From NCBI RefSeq assembly GCF_006442545.2, contig NZ_CP083952.1, forward strand, positions 3,697,501-3,761,500: a stretch of 64,000 nt of DNA. The letters are read 5' to 3'. Each line of letters opens with the position of its first letter. Position 1 is the first letter of the stretch. The notes under the pieces were generated by a model. That model was not told the origin of the DNA. It searched no databases and saw only the letters and a list, made by a program, of their open reading frames with translations. Below are positions 29,399 to 39,123 of this stretch, in pieces. This stretch comes from Mesorhizobium sp. B2-1-8 (lineage in GTDB: Bacteria > Pseudomonadota > Alphaproteobacteria > Rhizobiales > Rhizobiaceae). A program made the position numbers and the translations under genes.

Positions 29399-30364
29399 GT
29401 GTTCGACGGGTTCAGCGCGATCTATGTCGTCTATGCCGGGGCCGCTCTGACCGGCATCATGGTCGCCGAGGCGGTCTACCTGCTCTATGCCGGCCGCAGC
29501 GACAAGCGCACCGCCATCAACCGGCGTATGAAGCTGCAGGAAAACAAGATCAGCCAGGAACAGGTGCTGATCCAACTGCGCAAGGAGCGCGGCCTCGACG
29601 CGGGAACGTCGCTGTTTTCACCTGACCGGTTCCGTGCCTTGCGCACGCAGTCGGGCATGGTCATGCCGCTCTCGAAATTCCTGATGATCACCTGCGGCGT
29701 GGCGATGGCCGTGGCCCTGTTCGCCATCTCGCGCGGCTTGCCGCTGTTGATGGGGCTCATCCTGTTCGTCATGCTGGTGCCGCTGCTGCCGGTCATGGCG
29801 ATGCGCTCCATGCGCAAGCGCAGGCTGAAGCGTTTCGGCATGCAGTTGCCGGAGGCGCTAGAACTGATCACGCGGGGCCTCAAGGCCGGTCATCCGGTCC
29901 CGGTGGCCATCGCCATGGTGTCGCGCGAGATGCCCGATCCGATCGGCACCGAATTCGGCGTCATCGCCGATGAGGTGACCTATGGCTCCGACCTGGTCTC
30001 GGCGCTGAATTCGTTGTTCGACCGGGTCGGCCATGAGGATCTGCCGCTGTTCGTCACCGCCGTGTCGATCCAGACCAGCTCGGGCGGCAATCTGCGCGAA
30101 ATCCTCGATGGGTTGTCGACGACGATCCGCGAACGCGGCAAGCTGCGCCGCAAGGTGCGCGCCATTTCCACTGAAGGCCGTTTGTCGGCCTACATCTTGA
30201 CGGCCGTGCCGGCGCTGCTCTTCACAGCCATCATGGCCATGATGCCGGGATATTACAGCGACGTCTGGGGTGTGCCGAAGACATGGTACATGATTGGCGG
30301 CTCGGTTACCTGGCTGATGCTGGGCAATCTGATCATGTTCAAGATGTCGAACTTCAGATTCTGA
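29399..30364 (+). CDS. tadB: Tad pilus inner-membrane platform protein TadB/CpaG
   Basis: 321 residues. GTG at 29399 has AGGAG eight bases upstream. A first transmembrane helix (residues 10-30) is followed by a cytosolic stretch, a membrane pair near residues 95-140, the type II secretion F domain with LPEALELITRGLKAGHPVPVAIAMV, and two C-terminal helices. TadB and TadC form the inner-membrane platform that couples CpaF to pilin assembly. A longer open frame beginning inside cpaF was discarded because it would replace the standard N-terminus. Confidence 0.93.
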   Translation: MFDGFSAIYVVYAGAALTGIMVAEAVYLLYAGRSDKRTAINRRMKLQENKISQEQVLIQLRKERGLDAGTSLFSPDRFRALRTQSGMVMPLSKFLMITCGVAMAVALFAISRGLPLLMGLILFVMLVPLLPVMAMRSMRKRRLKRFGMQLPEALELITRGLKAGHPVPVAIAMVSREMPDPIGTEFGVIADEVTYGSDLVSALNSLFDRVGHEDLPLFVTAVSIQTSSGGNLREILDGLSTTIRERGKLRRKVRAISTEGRLSAYILTAVPALLFTAIMAMMPGYYSDVWGVPKTWYMIGGSVTWLMLGNLIMFKMSNFRF

Positions 30365-30365
30365 C

Positions 30366-31328
30366 ATGCAGAGCGTCATCGAATTCCTCGCCTCGCTCGC
30401 GCCGACGTCTCTGATGCCGGTGGCCGTGCTGTTGCTGGCCCTGGGAGCCGCTGCGGTCGCCTGGCCGATGGTGGCGGCGAGGGGCGACCGCAACGAGGTC
30501 AAGCGCCGGCTCAAGGTCGACCACGGTCCGGTGGTGGCCAAGCCCGAACCGGTGCAGAAGAAGAACAGCGGCGTCGTGCGCGAAAAAGCGGTGAAGAGGG
30601 CGCAGGAATTCTATGCCAAGAGCGATCCGGAAAACGTCGCCCGCCTGCGTTTGAAGCTCATCCAGGCCGGTTACATGGAGCCGCGCGCCGTCGGCATGTT
30701 CTTCCTCATCCGGTTCACGGCGATGATCGGCACGGCATTCGCCGTCTTCGTGCTCAACCGGTGGATGGCCAGCCCGGACGCGACCATGACCAGCCGGTGG
30801 ACCTTCATCATCCTGTCGGGCGCTGCCGGCTATTTCCTGCCGGGCCTGGTGCTGACCCAGAAAGTGCGGGAAAAGATGCGCGAATACCGCAACGGCTTCC
30901 CCGATTTCATGGACCTGATGATCGTCTGCTCCGACGCCGGAATGAGCATGGAAGCGGGCGTCGAGCGTGTGTCGAAAGAGCTCGCCAGGACCTATCCGTC
31001 GCTCAGCCAGAACCTGCAGCTCGTATCGTTGGAGCTTCGGGCGGGGCGCAGCCTCGACGACGCGCTGAAGGCGCTCGCCGATCGCCTCAGCTTGGACGAG
31101 GTACGCTCCTTCGCCACGCTCCTGCAGCAGTCGAAGGAACTCGGCACCAGCCTATCGGGTGCGCTCAGGGTGTTTTCCGATGAAATGCGCCACAAGCGCA
31201 TGTCGCTGGCCGAGGAGAAGGCGCATGCCTTGCCGGCAAAGATGTCCGTGCCGGTCGTGGTCTGCATCCTGCCGGTGGTGCTGATGATCGCCGTCATTCC
31301 CATCATCGTCAAAATGACTGGTCACTAG
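30366..31328 (+). CDS. tadC: Tad pilus inner-membrane platform protein TadC/CpaH
   Basis: 320 residues, the second T2SF-domain platform protein. Helices near residues 15-35, 105-160 and the C-terminus frame the cytosolic F domain with GFPDFMDLMIVCSDAGMSMEAGVERV and the conserved ELRAGRSLDDALKALADR. It starts one base after the tadB stop. No terminator is seen after it, and tadD follows after a 183-base gap. Confidence 0.93.
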   Translation: MQSVIEFLASLAPTSLMPVAVLLLALGAAAVAWPMVAARGDRNEVKRRLKVDHGPVVAKPEPVQKKNSGVVREKAVKRAQEFYAKSDPENVARLRLKLIQAGYMEPRAVGMFFLIRFTAMIGTAFAVFVLNRWMASPDATMTSRWTFIILSGAAGYFLPGLVLTQKVREKMREYRNGFPDFMDLMIVCSDAGMSMEAGVERVSKELARTYPSLSQNLQLVSLELRAGRSLDDALKALADRLSLDEVRSFATLLQQSKELGTSLSGALRVFSDEMRHKRMSLAEEKAHALPAKMSVPVVVCILPVVLMIAVIPIIVKMTGH

Positions 31329-31511
31329 CGGCGTCCGATACTCGCTGGGCGGGCCGCGAAATGTTGAATGCCCGCAGCCTTCGCCCCAGTGGTTAACGGC
31401 CGGTATTTTCGGAACCGAATCTTGGCTGCATTTCGGCACCGAAGCTTAATCGCTGTGCTGTAGTGTCTTTCCCTGAAGAACGACCCGACAAATCGGGCGA
31501 CGGGGCAGGGC

Positions 31512-31985
31512 ATGCGTCAGATAAAATTTACGGCGGTGGCTACGATGGCAACCGTCCTGATGATCACCGGGTGCACGACGAACACCAACGTCGATACGAC
31601 CAAGACCACCGCGATCCAGCCGGCGGCCAAGGACGTCGACACATCCGACCTGGCGGAAGGCAAGGCACAGTTTCGCGATGCCAATTATGGTCTTGCCGAA
31701 CAGCATTTCCGCAAGGCAGTCGAACTGAAGGCCGACAACGCCGAGGCCTGGATGGGGCTCGCCGCTTCCTATGACGAACTCGGCCGCTTCGACTTCGCCG
31801 ACCGCGCCTATGGCCAGCTTTTGAAAGTCGCCGGCCGCAAACCGCGGATCGTCAACAATATGGGCTATTCGCAATTGTTGCGCGGCAACAAGAAGAAAGC
31901 CAGGGCGCTGCTGCTCGAGGCGAAAGCCGGCATGGCCGATCCCACGGTCGTCGACGCCAACCTCGCCCTGCTGAACAAGGGCTGA
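31512..31985 (+). CDS. tadD: TPR lipoprotein TadD/CpaI-like
   Basis: 157 residues. A lipoprotein signal with lipobox MITGC is followed by TPR motifs, for example QFRDANYGLAEQHFRKAVEL and AWMGLAASYDELGRFDFADRAY, then a third helical pair. TadD-type lipoproteins act as pilotins or assembly factors for the secretin. It lies 183 bases after tadC and may have its own promoter. It closes the Tad locus. Confidence 0.88.
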   Translation: MRQIKFTAVATMATVLMITGCTTNTNVDTTKTTAIQPAAKDVDTSDLAEGKAQFRDANYGLAEQHFRKAVELKADNAEAWMGLAASYDELGRFDFADRAYGQLLKVAGRKPRIVNNMGYSQLLRGNKKKARALLLEAKAGMADPTVVDANLALLNKG

Positions 31986-32157
31986 TGCCGTTTGATCCTC
32001 GGCCGGCCAGGGGTGCGGTTTCGGGACAGGTGGCATCGACGCTTTGTAAACCCTATCCGCAGGTTGGGCGGACAGATCGCCTGAAAACCATGTCCGAGGG
32101 CTGCCGCCGACCTAGAATGCGGCGCAACCGCCGACGCTCGAGAGGCCTCCGCCCGAT

Positions 32158-33333
32158 ATGCTGGATTTCAGTTCGCTCCTGCTCGCAGCCGCGCTGTCGG
32201 GCATCTGTCTCAGCGTCACCATGTTCGCGATCTGGGCCACCGCGCCGCGGGCAAGGTTCGTGCTGACGGTGGCATGCGGCATTCTCGTGCTCGTCGCGCA
32301 TGTGATCCTGTTCTGGCGCTACACAAGGGAGCCCGATCCGCTGCTTTGCCAGATCGCGCTGGCGCTGCTCAGCCTGGGTTTTCTGATCATCTGCATTTCG
32401 GCCATGCAATATCTCGGTGTGCCGGACCACAGGCGTGCGATTGCGCCGACGCTTGCCGCCATGGCTGTCTGTGCGGCCGTGACCTTCATGGGCCTTGACG
32501 GCATCGGTTTCGTGATCACCTACGCGACGGTTACCGCGCTGCTCTCGACGATCGGGGCCATGTTCTGGATCAATGGCAGTCACGATCGCCGCATCCTGCT
32601 GGTGGTGTCGTTCCTGAGCGGCACTTGTGCGCTGTCGTTTGCCCTTTGCGGCGTGGTTCTGATGGCCAAAGGACAGTGGACGCTCGGTGTCGCGCCCGAC
32701 AATTGGGCCGAGCGCCTCAACTCGGTCGTTGCGGTGGCCTGTATGACCGGCCTCGGCGCGTTGACGCTTTCGCTCCATCATCTGCAGGCGCAGATCGAGC
32801 TCAAGGCTGAGACCATGACCGATCCGTTGACCGGACTGATGAACCGTCGGGGCCTGACGTCGCTTTATGGCGAGCGCACCTTCAGCCCGTTCATGGCGAT
32901 CGTCATGTTCGATCTCGATCACTTCAAGCGGACGAACGACATCTATGGACACCCGGTCGGGGATCAGGTCCTGTGCCGCTTTGCCGCCGTCATCAGGAAA
33001 TATGCCAGGACCGGGGTCGACGCCTTTCGTTTGGGCGGCGAGGAGTTCGCAATCGTCATGTCGCGCATGACGGACGAGCGGGCCTATGATCTTGCCAGCA
33101 AGATCGGTGTTGCTTTCGGCACGGAAGTCGTGCCCACCCCGCTCGGTCCCTTGCGCAGCACGGTCAGCGGCGGGATCGGGTTCGGCGAAGCCGACGGCAG
33201 CACCCTCGACGAGGTGCTGGCCAGGGCCGACACCATGCTCTATGCCGCCAAACGCGCGGGGCGAAATTGCGTCATCAGTCGCAAGAGGATGGGCAAGGCC
33301 GACCCAGTCAAGCCGGCCTTGCGCTCTGCGTAG
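32158..33333 (+). CDS. Membrane-bound diguanylate cyclase (GGDEF)
   Basis: 391 residues. The first 215 or so are hydrophobic, with about seven transmembrane helices, and probably form a sensor. The GGDEF domain follows (MTDPLTGLMNRRG to the end). The active-site motif is GGEEF at residues 293-297, so synthesis of c-di-GMP is expected. The product-inhibition site RxxD is not conserved: the stretch before the motif reads ARTGVDAFRLGGEEF with altered spacing. It sits between the Tad operon and the gcv operon, convergent with gcvP; a role in pilus or surface control is speculative. Confidence 0.9.
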   Translation: MLDFSSLLLAAALSGICLSVTMFAIWATAPRARFVLTVACGILVLVAHVILFWRYTREPDPLLCQIALALLSLGFLIICISAMQYLGVPDHRRAIAPTLAAMAVCAAVTFMGLDGIGFVITYATVTALLSTIGAMFWINGSHDRRILLVVSFLSGTCALSFALCGVVLMAKGQWTLGVAPDNWAERLNSVVAVACMTGLGALTLSLHHLQAQIELKAETMTDPLTGLMNRRGLTSLYGERTFSPFMAIVMFDLDHFKRTNDIYGHPVGDQVLCRFAAVIRKYARTGVDAFRLGGEEFAIVMSRMTDERAYDLASKIGVAFGTEVVPTPLGPLRSTVSGGIGFGEADGSTLDEVLARADTMLYAAKRAGRNCVISRKRMGKADPVKPALRSA

Positions 33334-36144
33334 CTATTCGGCAGCACCCAGATAGTCCGACAGCGGCGGGCAGGAGCAGACCAGGTTGCGGTCTCCCGCG
33401 ACATTGTCGATGCGCGATACCGGCGGCCAGTACTTTGCCGCTGTGTCCGCGTCGCCGGCGGGATAGGCCGCTTCGAGGCGCGAGTAAGGGTGGGTCCATT
33501 GACCGGCCAGCGCCTCGGCTGATGTATGAGGCGCGTTGACCAGCGGATTGTCGGCCAAAGGCCATTCGCCCCTGGCCACTTTCGCCGCCTCGCCGGCAAT
33601 GGCGATCATCGCCTCGCAAAACCGGTCCAACTCGCGCTTGGGCTCGGACTCGGTCGGTTCGACCATCAGCGTGCCGGCGACCGGGAACGACATGGTCGGC
33701 GCGTGGAAACCATAGTCGATCAGGCGCTTGGCGATGTCTTCGACACCGATGCCGGCGCTCTCCTTGAGCACGCGGGTATCGAGGATGCATTCATGGGCGA
33801 CACGATCGCTCCTGCCCTTGTAAAGTAGCGGGAAGTGCGGGGCGAGCCGCGTCGCCACATAGTTGGCGGACACGATCGCCGTCTCGGTCGCCTGCTTCAG
33901 GCCGGAAGCGCCCATCATACGGATGTACATCCAGGTGATCGGCAGGATGGAAGCGCTGCCGAAGGGGGCGGCGGCCACGGCATGCGCCGAGCCTTCGCTG
34001 ACATGGCCGGGCAAATAGGGCTTCAGATGCGCCTTGACGCCGATCGGACCGACGCCCGGTCCGCCGCCGCCATGCGGGATGCAGAAGGTCTTGTGCAGGT
34101 TCATGTGGCAGACGTCGGCGCCGATGTCGCCGGGACGGGCAAGCCCAACCAGGGCGTTGAGGTTGGCGCCGTCGAAATAGACCTGTCCGCCATGCTCATG
34201 AATGAGAGCGCAGAGGTGGCGCGCGCCTTCCTCGTAGACGCCATGCGTGGAGGGGTAGGTGAACATCAGCGCCGCGAGATTCCTGGAATGCTCATTGGCC
34301 TTGGCGCGCATATCGTCCATGTCGATGTTGCCGTCTTCCAGGCAGCGCACGACCACAACGCTCATGCCGGCCATCGCGGCACTCGCCGGATTGGTGCCAT
34401 GCGCGGAGGAGGGGATCAGGCAGACAGTGCGATGGCCTTCACCGCGCGAGCGATGATAGGCGCGAATGGCGAGCAGCCCGGCATATTCGCCCTGGCTTCC
34501 GGCATTGGGCTGCAAGGTCACGGCGTCGAAGCCGGTGATCTCCGACAGCCAGCCTTCCAGTTCGCCGATCATGGCGCGGTAGCCGGCCGAATGCGCTGCG
34601 GGCGCGAAGGGATGCAAATTGGCGATTTCCGGCCAACTCACCGGCATCATTTCCGCCGCGGCGTTGAGCTTCATGGTGCAGGAGCCCAGCGGGATCATGG
34701 CGCGGTCGAGCGCCAGGTCCTTGTCGGCCAGCCGGCGCAGGAAGCGCATCATCTCGGTCTCCGACTTGTTCTCGTGGAAGACCGGCTGGGTCAAAAACTC
34801 CTTGCCGCGCGGCTTGCCGGGCACCGTGCTGTCGGCGGCAGAAGCAGCCTTGGCGTCGAACAGGGCCGCGATCGCCTCGAGATCGGCATCGGTCGACGTC
34901 TCGTCGAAACTGATTCCGACATGGTCGGCGTCGAGCACACGCAGCAGCCTGCCGGTCTTTTCGGCGGCGGCCGCGATCCGGGTGGCCTTGCCTTTGACCT
35001 CCACCGTCACCGTGTCGAAACGGCTGGAGCCGAGCACCGATACACCCGCCCCCTCGAGGCCGCTCGCCAGGCGGTTGGCCAGTGCATGGACGCGCCCGGC
35101 GATCGCCTGCAGGCCAACCGGGCCATGCCAGATGGCGTAGGCGGTGGCCATATTGGCAAGCAGCGCCTGCGCCGTGCAGATGTTGGACGTTGCCTTGTCG
35201 CGGCGGATATGCTGCTCGCGTGTCTGCAAGGCGAGGCGGTAGCCGGGACGGCCCATGCTGTCGGTCGACTGACCGACCAGGCGGCCGGGCATCAGCCGCG
35301 TCAGTCTGTCGGCGACGGCGCAATAGGCGGCGTGCGGGCCGCCAAAGCCCATCGGTACGCCAAAGCGCTGCATCGGGCCGACGGCAATGTCGGCGCCGAG
35401 TTTCGCCGGCGCGTCGGTCAGTGTCAGGCCAAGCGGGTCGGCGATGAAGACGACAAGGGCGCCGGTGGCGCGCGCTTTTTCGATCGCCGCCTTGTGGTCG
35501 CCATAGACGCCAAAAGTATCCGGCCAGGAGACGAGCAGGGCGGCGGTGTTGTCGTCGATCGCCTCGCCGTCGATCTCGATGCCGAGTGGCTCGGCGCGGG
35601 TACGCACCACGTCCAGCGTCTGCGGGTGCGGCGTGCCGGCGAGCGCCACCTTGGTGCGCTTGTCGCGGTGGTGGCGCAGCGCAATGCCGACCGCTTCGGC
35701 GACCGCGGTTGCCTCGTCGAGCAATGAAGCCGATGCCACCGGCAGGCCGGTCAGTTCCGTGACCAGCGTCTGGAAGTTGAACAGCATTTCGAGCCGGCCC
35801 TGGCTGATCTCGGCCTGGTAAGGTGTGTAAGCGGTGTACCAGGCTGGATTCTCGAACAGGTTGCGCTGGATGACCGGCGGCACGTGGACGCCGTGGTAAC
35901 CGGCGCCGATAAAACTCTTCAGCACGGCATTCCTTGCCATGATCGTCGACAATTCGGCGAGCGCTTCGGCTTCGCTGGCCGGCGCGGGCAGGGCCAGCGG
36001 GTGGTCGAGGCGGATCGATCTCGGCACGGCCTGACTGATCAGCGTCTCGACCGAGGGAACACCGAGGACGGCGAGCATGGCTCTGACGTCGGCAAGGCCG
36101 GGGCCGATGTGACGGGCCGAGAAGGGGTAAGGTCCAGTGGTCAT
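33334..36144 (-). CDS. gcvP: Glycine dehydrogenase (aminomethyl-transferring), GcvP
   Basis: 936 residues, the long single-chain P-protein with both halves fused. It decarboxylates glycine with PLP and passes the aminomethyl group to the lipoyl arm of GcvH. The N-terminal half contains [16 protein letters not shown]; the C-terminal half contains [15 protein letters not shown] and the PLP lysine in [17 protein letters not shown] (Lys685). It is the third gene of gcvT-gcvH-gcvP. Its stop codon lies directly next to the stop of the convergent GGDEF gene. Confidence 0.98.
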   Translation of the reverse strand: MTTGPYPFSARHIGPGLADVRAMLAVLGVPSVETLISQAVPRSIRLDHPLALPAPASEAEALAELSTIMARNAVLKSFIGAGYHGVHVPPVIQRNLFENPAWYTAYTPYQAEISQGRLEMLFNFQTLVTELTGLPVASASLLDEATAVAEAVGIALRHHRDKRTKVALAGTPHPQTLDVVRTRAEPLGIEIDGEAIDDNTAALLVSWPDTFGVYGDHKAAIEKARATGALVVFIADPLGLTLTDAPAKLGADIAVGPMQRFGVPMGFGGPHAAYCAVADRLTRLMPGRLVGQSTDSMGRPGYRLALQTREQHIRRDKATSNICTAQALLANMATAYAIWHGPVGLQAIAGRVHALANRLASGLEGAGVSVLGSSRFDTVTVEVKGKATRIAAAAEKTGRLLRVLDADHVGISFDETSTDADLEAIAALFDAKAASAADSTVPGKPRGKEFLTQPVFHENKSETEMMRFLRRLADKDLALDRAMIPLGSCTMKLNAAAEMMPVSWPEIANLHPFAPAAHSAGYRAMIGELEGWLSEITGFDAVTLQPNAGSQGEYAGLLAIRAYHRSRGEGHRTVCLIPSSAHGTNPASAAMAGMSVVVVRCLEDGNIDMDDMRAKANEHSRNLAALMFTYPSTHGVYEEGARHLCALIHEHGGQVYFDGANLNALVGLARPGDIGADVCHMNLHKTFCIPHGGGGPGVGPIGVKAHLKPYLPGHVSEGSAHAVAAAPFGSASILPITWMYIRMMGASGLKQATETAIVSANYVATRLAPHFPLLYKGRSDRVAHECILDTRVLKESAGIGVEDIAKRLIDYGFHAPTMSFPVAGTLMVEPTESEPKRELDRFCEAMIAIAGEAAKVARGEWPLADNPLVNAPHTSAEALAGQWTHPYSRLEAAYPAGDADTAAKYWPPVSRIDNVAGDRNLVCSCPPLSDYLGAAE

Positions 36145-36161
36145 GTCAATGCGTCCTGATA

Positions 36162-36530
36162 TCAGCCAATATGGGCTTTGTAGGCGGCCTCATCCATGAG
36201 GCTGGCGAGTTGGCTTTCGTCGGCGAGCTTCATCTTCCATAGCCAGCCGGCGCCGGTTGCCGCCGAGTTGACCAGCGAAGGGTCGGATGACAGCGTGCCA
36301 TTGGCCTCGGTGATCTCGCCGTCGACCGGCGCGTAAACATCGGAGGCCGCCTTGACGGATTCGACCACGACGGCGGTATCGCCCTTGGCGAGCTTCTTTC
36401 CCGTTTCCGGCAGTTCCACGAAGACGAGGTCGCCGAGTTGCTCCTGAGCGTAGTTGGTGATGCCGACGGTGGCGACGCCGCCCTCGACGCTGAGCCATTC
36501 GTGATCGGCGGTGAAATAGATCTTTGCCAT
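36162..36530 (-). CDS. gcvH: Glycine cleavage system H protein
   Basis: 122 residues, full length. The lipoylated lysine lies in [11 protein letters not shown] (Lys60), with the surrounding [11 protein letters not shown] and [12 protein letters not shown] sheet typical of H proteins. It carries the aminomethyl intermediate between GcvP, GcvT and lipoamide dehydrogenase. It lies 5 bases after gcvT and 17 before gcvP, in one operon under the upstream glycine riboswitch. Confidence 0.98.
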   Translation of the reverse strand: MAKIYFTADHEWLSVEGGVATVGITNYAQEQLGDLVFVELPETGKKLAKGDTAVVVESVKAASDVYAPVDGEITEANGTLSSDPSLVNSAATGAGWLWKMKLADESQLASLMDEAAYKAHIG

Positions 36531-36535
36531 GGGGT

Positions 36536-37633
36536 CTATCCTTTGCGGTAGCGATGAGGGGTGAAGGGCAGGGAACTGATATCGACGGGGATCTTCGTGC
36601 CGCGCACGTCGGCGAAAACCCGTGTTCCGGGCTTGGCCAGCGGGGCGGCGACATAGCCCATGGCGACTGGATGACCGGCGGAGGGGCCGAAGCCGCCCGA
36701 TGTGACATGGCCGGCAGGGTTGCCGTCGGCATCGAAAAGGGTTGCGCCCGCTCGTACCGGCTGGCGGCCATCGGCCTTCAACCCGACGCGCTTTTGCGCC
36801 GGGCCCCGCTCCACGGCGGCGCGCAAGGCGTCGGCGCCGATGAAGGTGCCGGAGGCACGGATCTCTTTCGGAATTGCCCACATCAGCGCCGCCGCGGCCG
36901 GGTCGATCTCCGGCGTAATGTCCTGGCCATGCAGGCAGAGCCCGGCTTCCAGCCGCAGGCTGTCGCGCGCGGCAAGCCCGATCCACAGTACGCGCTCATC
37001 TTCCAGCAGCTTGGCGACGAGTTCTCTTGCATCGGCTACCGGCAGGCCGATCTCGAAACCGTCCTCGCCGGTATAGCCCGACCGGCTCATGAACCAGTTT
37101 TTCCGCGGCTCGATGCCGTGCATGAACAGCAGCGAGCCGGTTTCGAGGCCGGCTCGGGAAAGCGTCGCCCAGGCTTCCGGGCCTTGGATCGCCAGGAAAA
37201 CACGGTCGAGCGGCTCGACCTTCACATCGAAATCGGCTGCCAGCGCGCGCAGATGCTTTTCGTCGGCGACGGCATTGCCGGCGTTGGCGACCACCATGAA
37301 CCTCGTATCGCCGAGCCGGGTGACGATCAGATCATCCAGAATGCCGCCCGCCTCATTGAGGAAGAAGGTCAGCTTGGATTGCGAGATTTCGAGCGCGCCG
37401 GCATCTAGCGGGCAGGCGCGGTCGAGCAGCGTGACGGCATCCGGCCCGCTGACCTCGAACAGCTTCATGTGCGAGATGTCGAACAGGCCCGCATGTTCGC
37501 GGGTGTGAAGATGCTCCTTCATGACGCCGGCCGGATAGGTCAGCGGCATCGACCAGCCTGCAAAGGCGCCGAAGCGCGCACCGGCCGCTGTATGGATATC
37601 TTCGAGGGGAAGGTGTTTGTCATCGCCCGTCAT
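36536..37633 (-). CDS. gcvT: Glycine cleavage system aminomethyltransferase GcvT
   Basis: 365 residues. The folate-binding aminomethyltransferase fold is shown by [21 protein letters not shown], the central [13 protein letters not shown] and the C-terminal [21 protein letters not shown]. It releases ammonia and forms 5,10-methylene-tetrahydrofolate. GGAG precedes the ATG at 37633. It is the first gene of the operon. The roughly 240-base leader upstream contains the tandem glycine riboswitch. Confidence 0.97.
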   Translation of the reverse strand: MTGDDKHLPLEDIHTAAGARFGAFAGWSMPLTYPAGVMKEHLHTREHAGLFDISHMKLFEVSGPDAVTLLDRACPLDAGALEISQSKLTFFLNEAGGILDDLIVTRLGDTRFMVVANAGNAVADEKHLRALAADFDVKVEPLDRVFLAIQGPEAWATLSRAGLETGSLLFMHGIEPRKNWFMSRSGYTGEDGFEIGLPVADARELVAKLLEDERVLWIGLAARDSLRLEAGLCLHGQDITPEIDPAAAALMWAIPKEIRASGTFIGADALRAAVERGPAQKRVGLKADGRQPVRAGATLFDADGNPAGHVTSGGFGPSAGHPVAMGYVAAPLAKPGTRVFADVRGTKIPVDISSLPFTPHRYRKG

Positions 37634-37679
37634 GTCGTCTCCAGAGTCGCACGCAATCGGTCGCTGATGGCGACCAGTC

Positions 37680-37866
37680 CGTGCCCCTCTGTCTGAAGCC
37701 TGAGAGACTCGCGCAGCCGGAACTCTGTCAGCGGCGCTTACACCTTCGGCGCGGGGGCAAGCCCCGACTTTCCAGAGTGTCTTTCCCGTCTACGGTTCTT
37801 TTGCCTGAGAGATTTCGGGCGATTTCCCCTTCGGCGGCAGCTCTCGCTGCTCTCTCCCGCAAACAG
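37680..37866 (-). promoter_or_regulatory. Tandem glycine riboswitch upstream of gcvTHP
   Basis: On the minus strand the leader reads GGGAGAG..., then GCCGAAGGGG, then CTCTCAGGCAAAAG with AACCG, then GGAAAGACACTCTGG. A second copy has GCGCCGAAGGTGTAAGCGCC and GTCTCTCAGGCTTCAGACAG. The paired CCGAAGG and CTCTCAGGC landmarks occur twice in the right order, which is the signature of the two-aptamer glycine riboswitch. It lies 47 bases before the gcvT ATG. When glycine binds, expression of the gcv operon is expected to rise; that is known for the class and not shown here. Confidence 0.92.
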
Positions 37867-37940
37867 GTAGGACTCAAACCCTGAGCCCTCGACGCGCCAT
37901 CCATAGCCCGTCGGCGACACCTTGTCACCTCCCAGCGACA

Positions 37941-38022
37941 TCTAAGCGCGTCGCGCTTTAGATCTTTGTGTTGATGCATGTCGTTCTCCCAAAACCGCTG
38001 CACACTTTTGGGCGACATGCAT
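37941..38022 (+). repeat. Rhizobial intergenic mosaic repeat (RIME-like), copy B
   Basis: The left module is a palindrome, TCTAAGCGCG...CGCGCTTTAGA. The right module pairs TGCATG...CCCAAAA with TTTTGGG...CATGCA around CCGCTGCACAC and is nearly identical to the copy upstream of recJ (2317-2370). It lies between the gcv riboswitch leader and the divergent gene at 38122. The first hairpins differ between copies while the second is kept, consistent with a mosaic of exchangeable modules. Confidence 0.78.
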
Positions 38023-38121
38023 TGGCTGACAAGTCTTCGCTAACCACGCCATTTGGCGGTTTTTCAAGACACTCCTGATATAGCAGGCCGATGTGACGCG
38101 TTGGGCGGACGGAGACGACGG

Positions 38122-39123
38122 ATGGGCGAGTTGATCATGAGTGCGCCGGTGGCGGGGCTGACGTCGAAGAACCGCATTGCTTCGGAGGATGTGGCGATGC
38201 TGCGCCGCGACGTGTTCGCGGACGGCGTGGTGACCCGGGGCGAAGCCGAGGCCTTGTTCGCGCTCGACCAGACGGCGCGGGACAAGTGCGCGGAATGGGC
38301 ACCGTTCTTCGTCGAGGCGGTCACCGACTACATCGTCCGCCAGGAAAGGCCGGAAGGTTACATTTCACAGGAAAATGCCGACTGGCTGGTCCGCACGATT
38401 TCGCGCGACGGCATGGTCGACAGCCGGACCGAACTCGAATTGCTGGTCCACGTGCTGGAAGAGGCGAAATCCTCCCCGAGCCGGCTTTGCGTCTACGCGC
38501 TGGAGCAGGTCGCCAATGCGGTCGTCGACGGCAAGGGACCGCTGATGCTCGGCGGTGCGCTGGTGCCCGGATTGATCGCCAAGGCAGAAGTCGAGCTTCT
38601 GCGCCGTATCCTCCATGCCCATGGCGGCGACGGCAACATCGCCATCACCCGGGCCGAGGCCGAGGTGCTGTTCAGGATCAACGAGCGGACAGCCCAGGCC
38701 AACAACGATCCGTCCTGGAACGACCTGTTCGTCAAGGCGATCGCCAATTTCGTCATGTGCTCGGCCGGTTACGAGGCGCCCACCCGCGACGTGGCGCTGC
38801 GCCAGGAAACCTTCCTCGAACACGCCGATCCGGAAATCGGCGGTTTCTACAGCCGCATGGTCTCCGGCGGCCTCGCCGGCATCATCGAGGCCTACCGGTC
38901 TCCTGACGATATCGAGACCGAATGGGAAGCCAAGAACAGGGCAGCCGAGGCGCTGGCCCGCCGCGCCGAGACGATCGATGCCGGCGAAGCCAAATGGCTG
39001 GTCGGACATATCGGCGTGAATCGGCCTTTACTCGAGAATGAGCGTGCACTGCTGACCTTGATCAAGCACGCGTCGCCGGAAATCCATCCGGCGCTGAAGC
39101 CGTTGCTCGACAAGGTTGCCTAA
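38122..39123 (+). CDS. Internally duplicated helical protein of unknown function (TerB-like features)
   Basis: 333 residues, helical, cytosolic. It consists of two similar halves. VVTRGEAEALFALDQTARD...WAPFFVEAVTDYI near residues 35-75 matches AITRAEAEVLFRINERTAQ...WNDLFVKAIANFV near residues 178-215. The helices after each, with DWLVRTISRDGMVDSRTELELL and KWLVGHIGVNRPLLENERALL, also correspond. The repeated acidic helix pairs recall TerB or EF-hand-like folds, but no confident family is named. GGAG lies seven bases before ATG 38122; an earlier frame from 38053 is not supported. It is convergent with the GNAT gene. Confidence 0.75.
   Translation: MGELIMSAPVAGLTSKNRIASEDVAMLRRDVFADGVVTRGEAEALFALDQTARDKCAEWAPFFVEAVTDYIVRQERPEGYISQENADWLVRTISRDGMVDSRTELELLVHVLEEAKSSPSRLCVYALEQVANAVVDGKGPLMLGGALVPGLIAKAEVELLRRILHAHGGDGNIAITRAEAEVLFRINERTAQANNDPSWNDLFVKAIANFVMCSAGYEAPTRDVALRQETFLEHADPEIGGFYSRMVSGGLAGIIEAYRSPDDIETEWEAKNRAAEALARRAETIDAGEAKWLVGHIGVNRPLLENERALLTLIKHASPEIHPALKPLLDKVA

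Larger units (their letters stand above)
37634..38121. other. Divergent regulatory region between gcvT and the duplicated protein gene
   Basis: 488 bases without a supported gene. From the gcvT side it holds the gcvT ribosome binding site, the tandem glycine riboswitch (37680-37866), about 75 bases that should contain the gcv promoter, the mosaic repeat (37941-38022), and about 100 bases leading to the plus-strand start. No -35/-10 pair was called with confidence. Confidence 0.6.

Noticed and set aside
33835..35727. 630-codon open frame on the plus strand inside gcvP
   Set aside because: It lies wholly antisense to gcvP, whose domains are complete. Its product is rich in Gly, Arg and Ala with no domain, as expected for the mirror of a high-GC gene.
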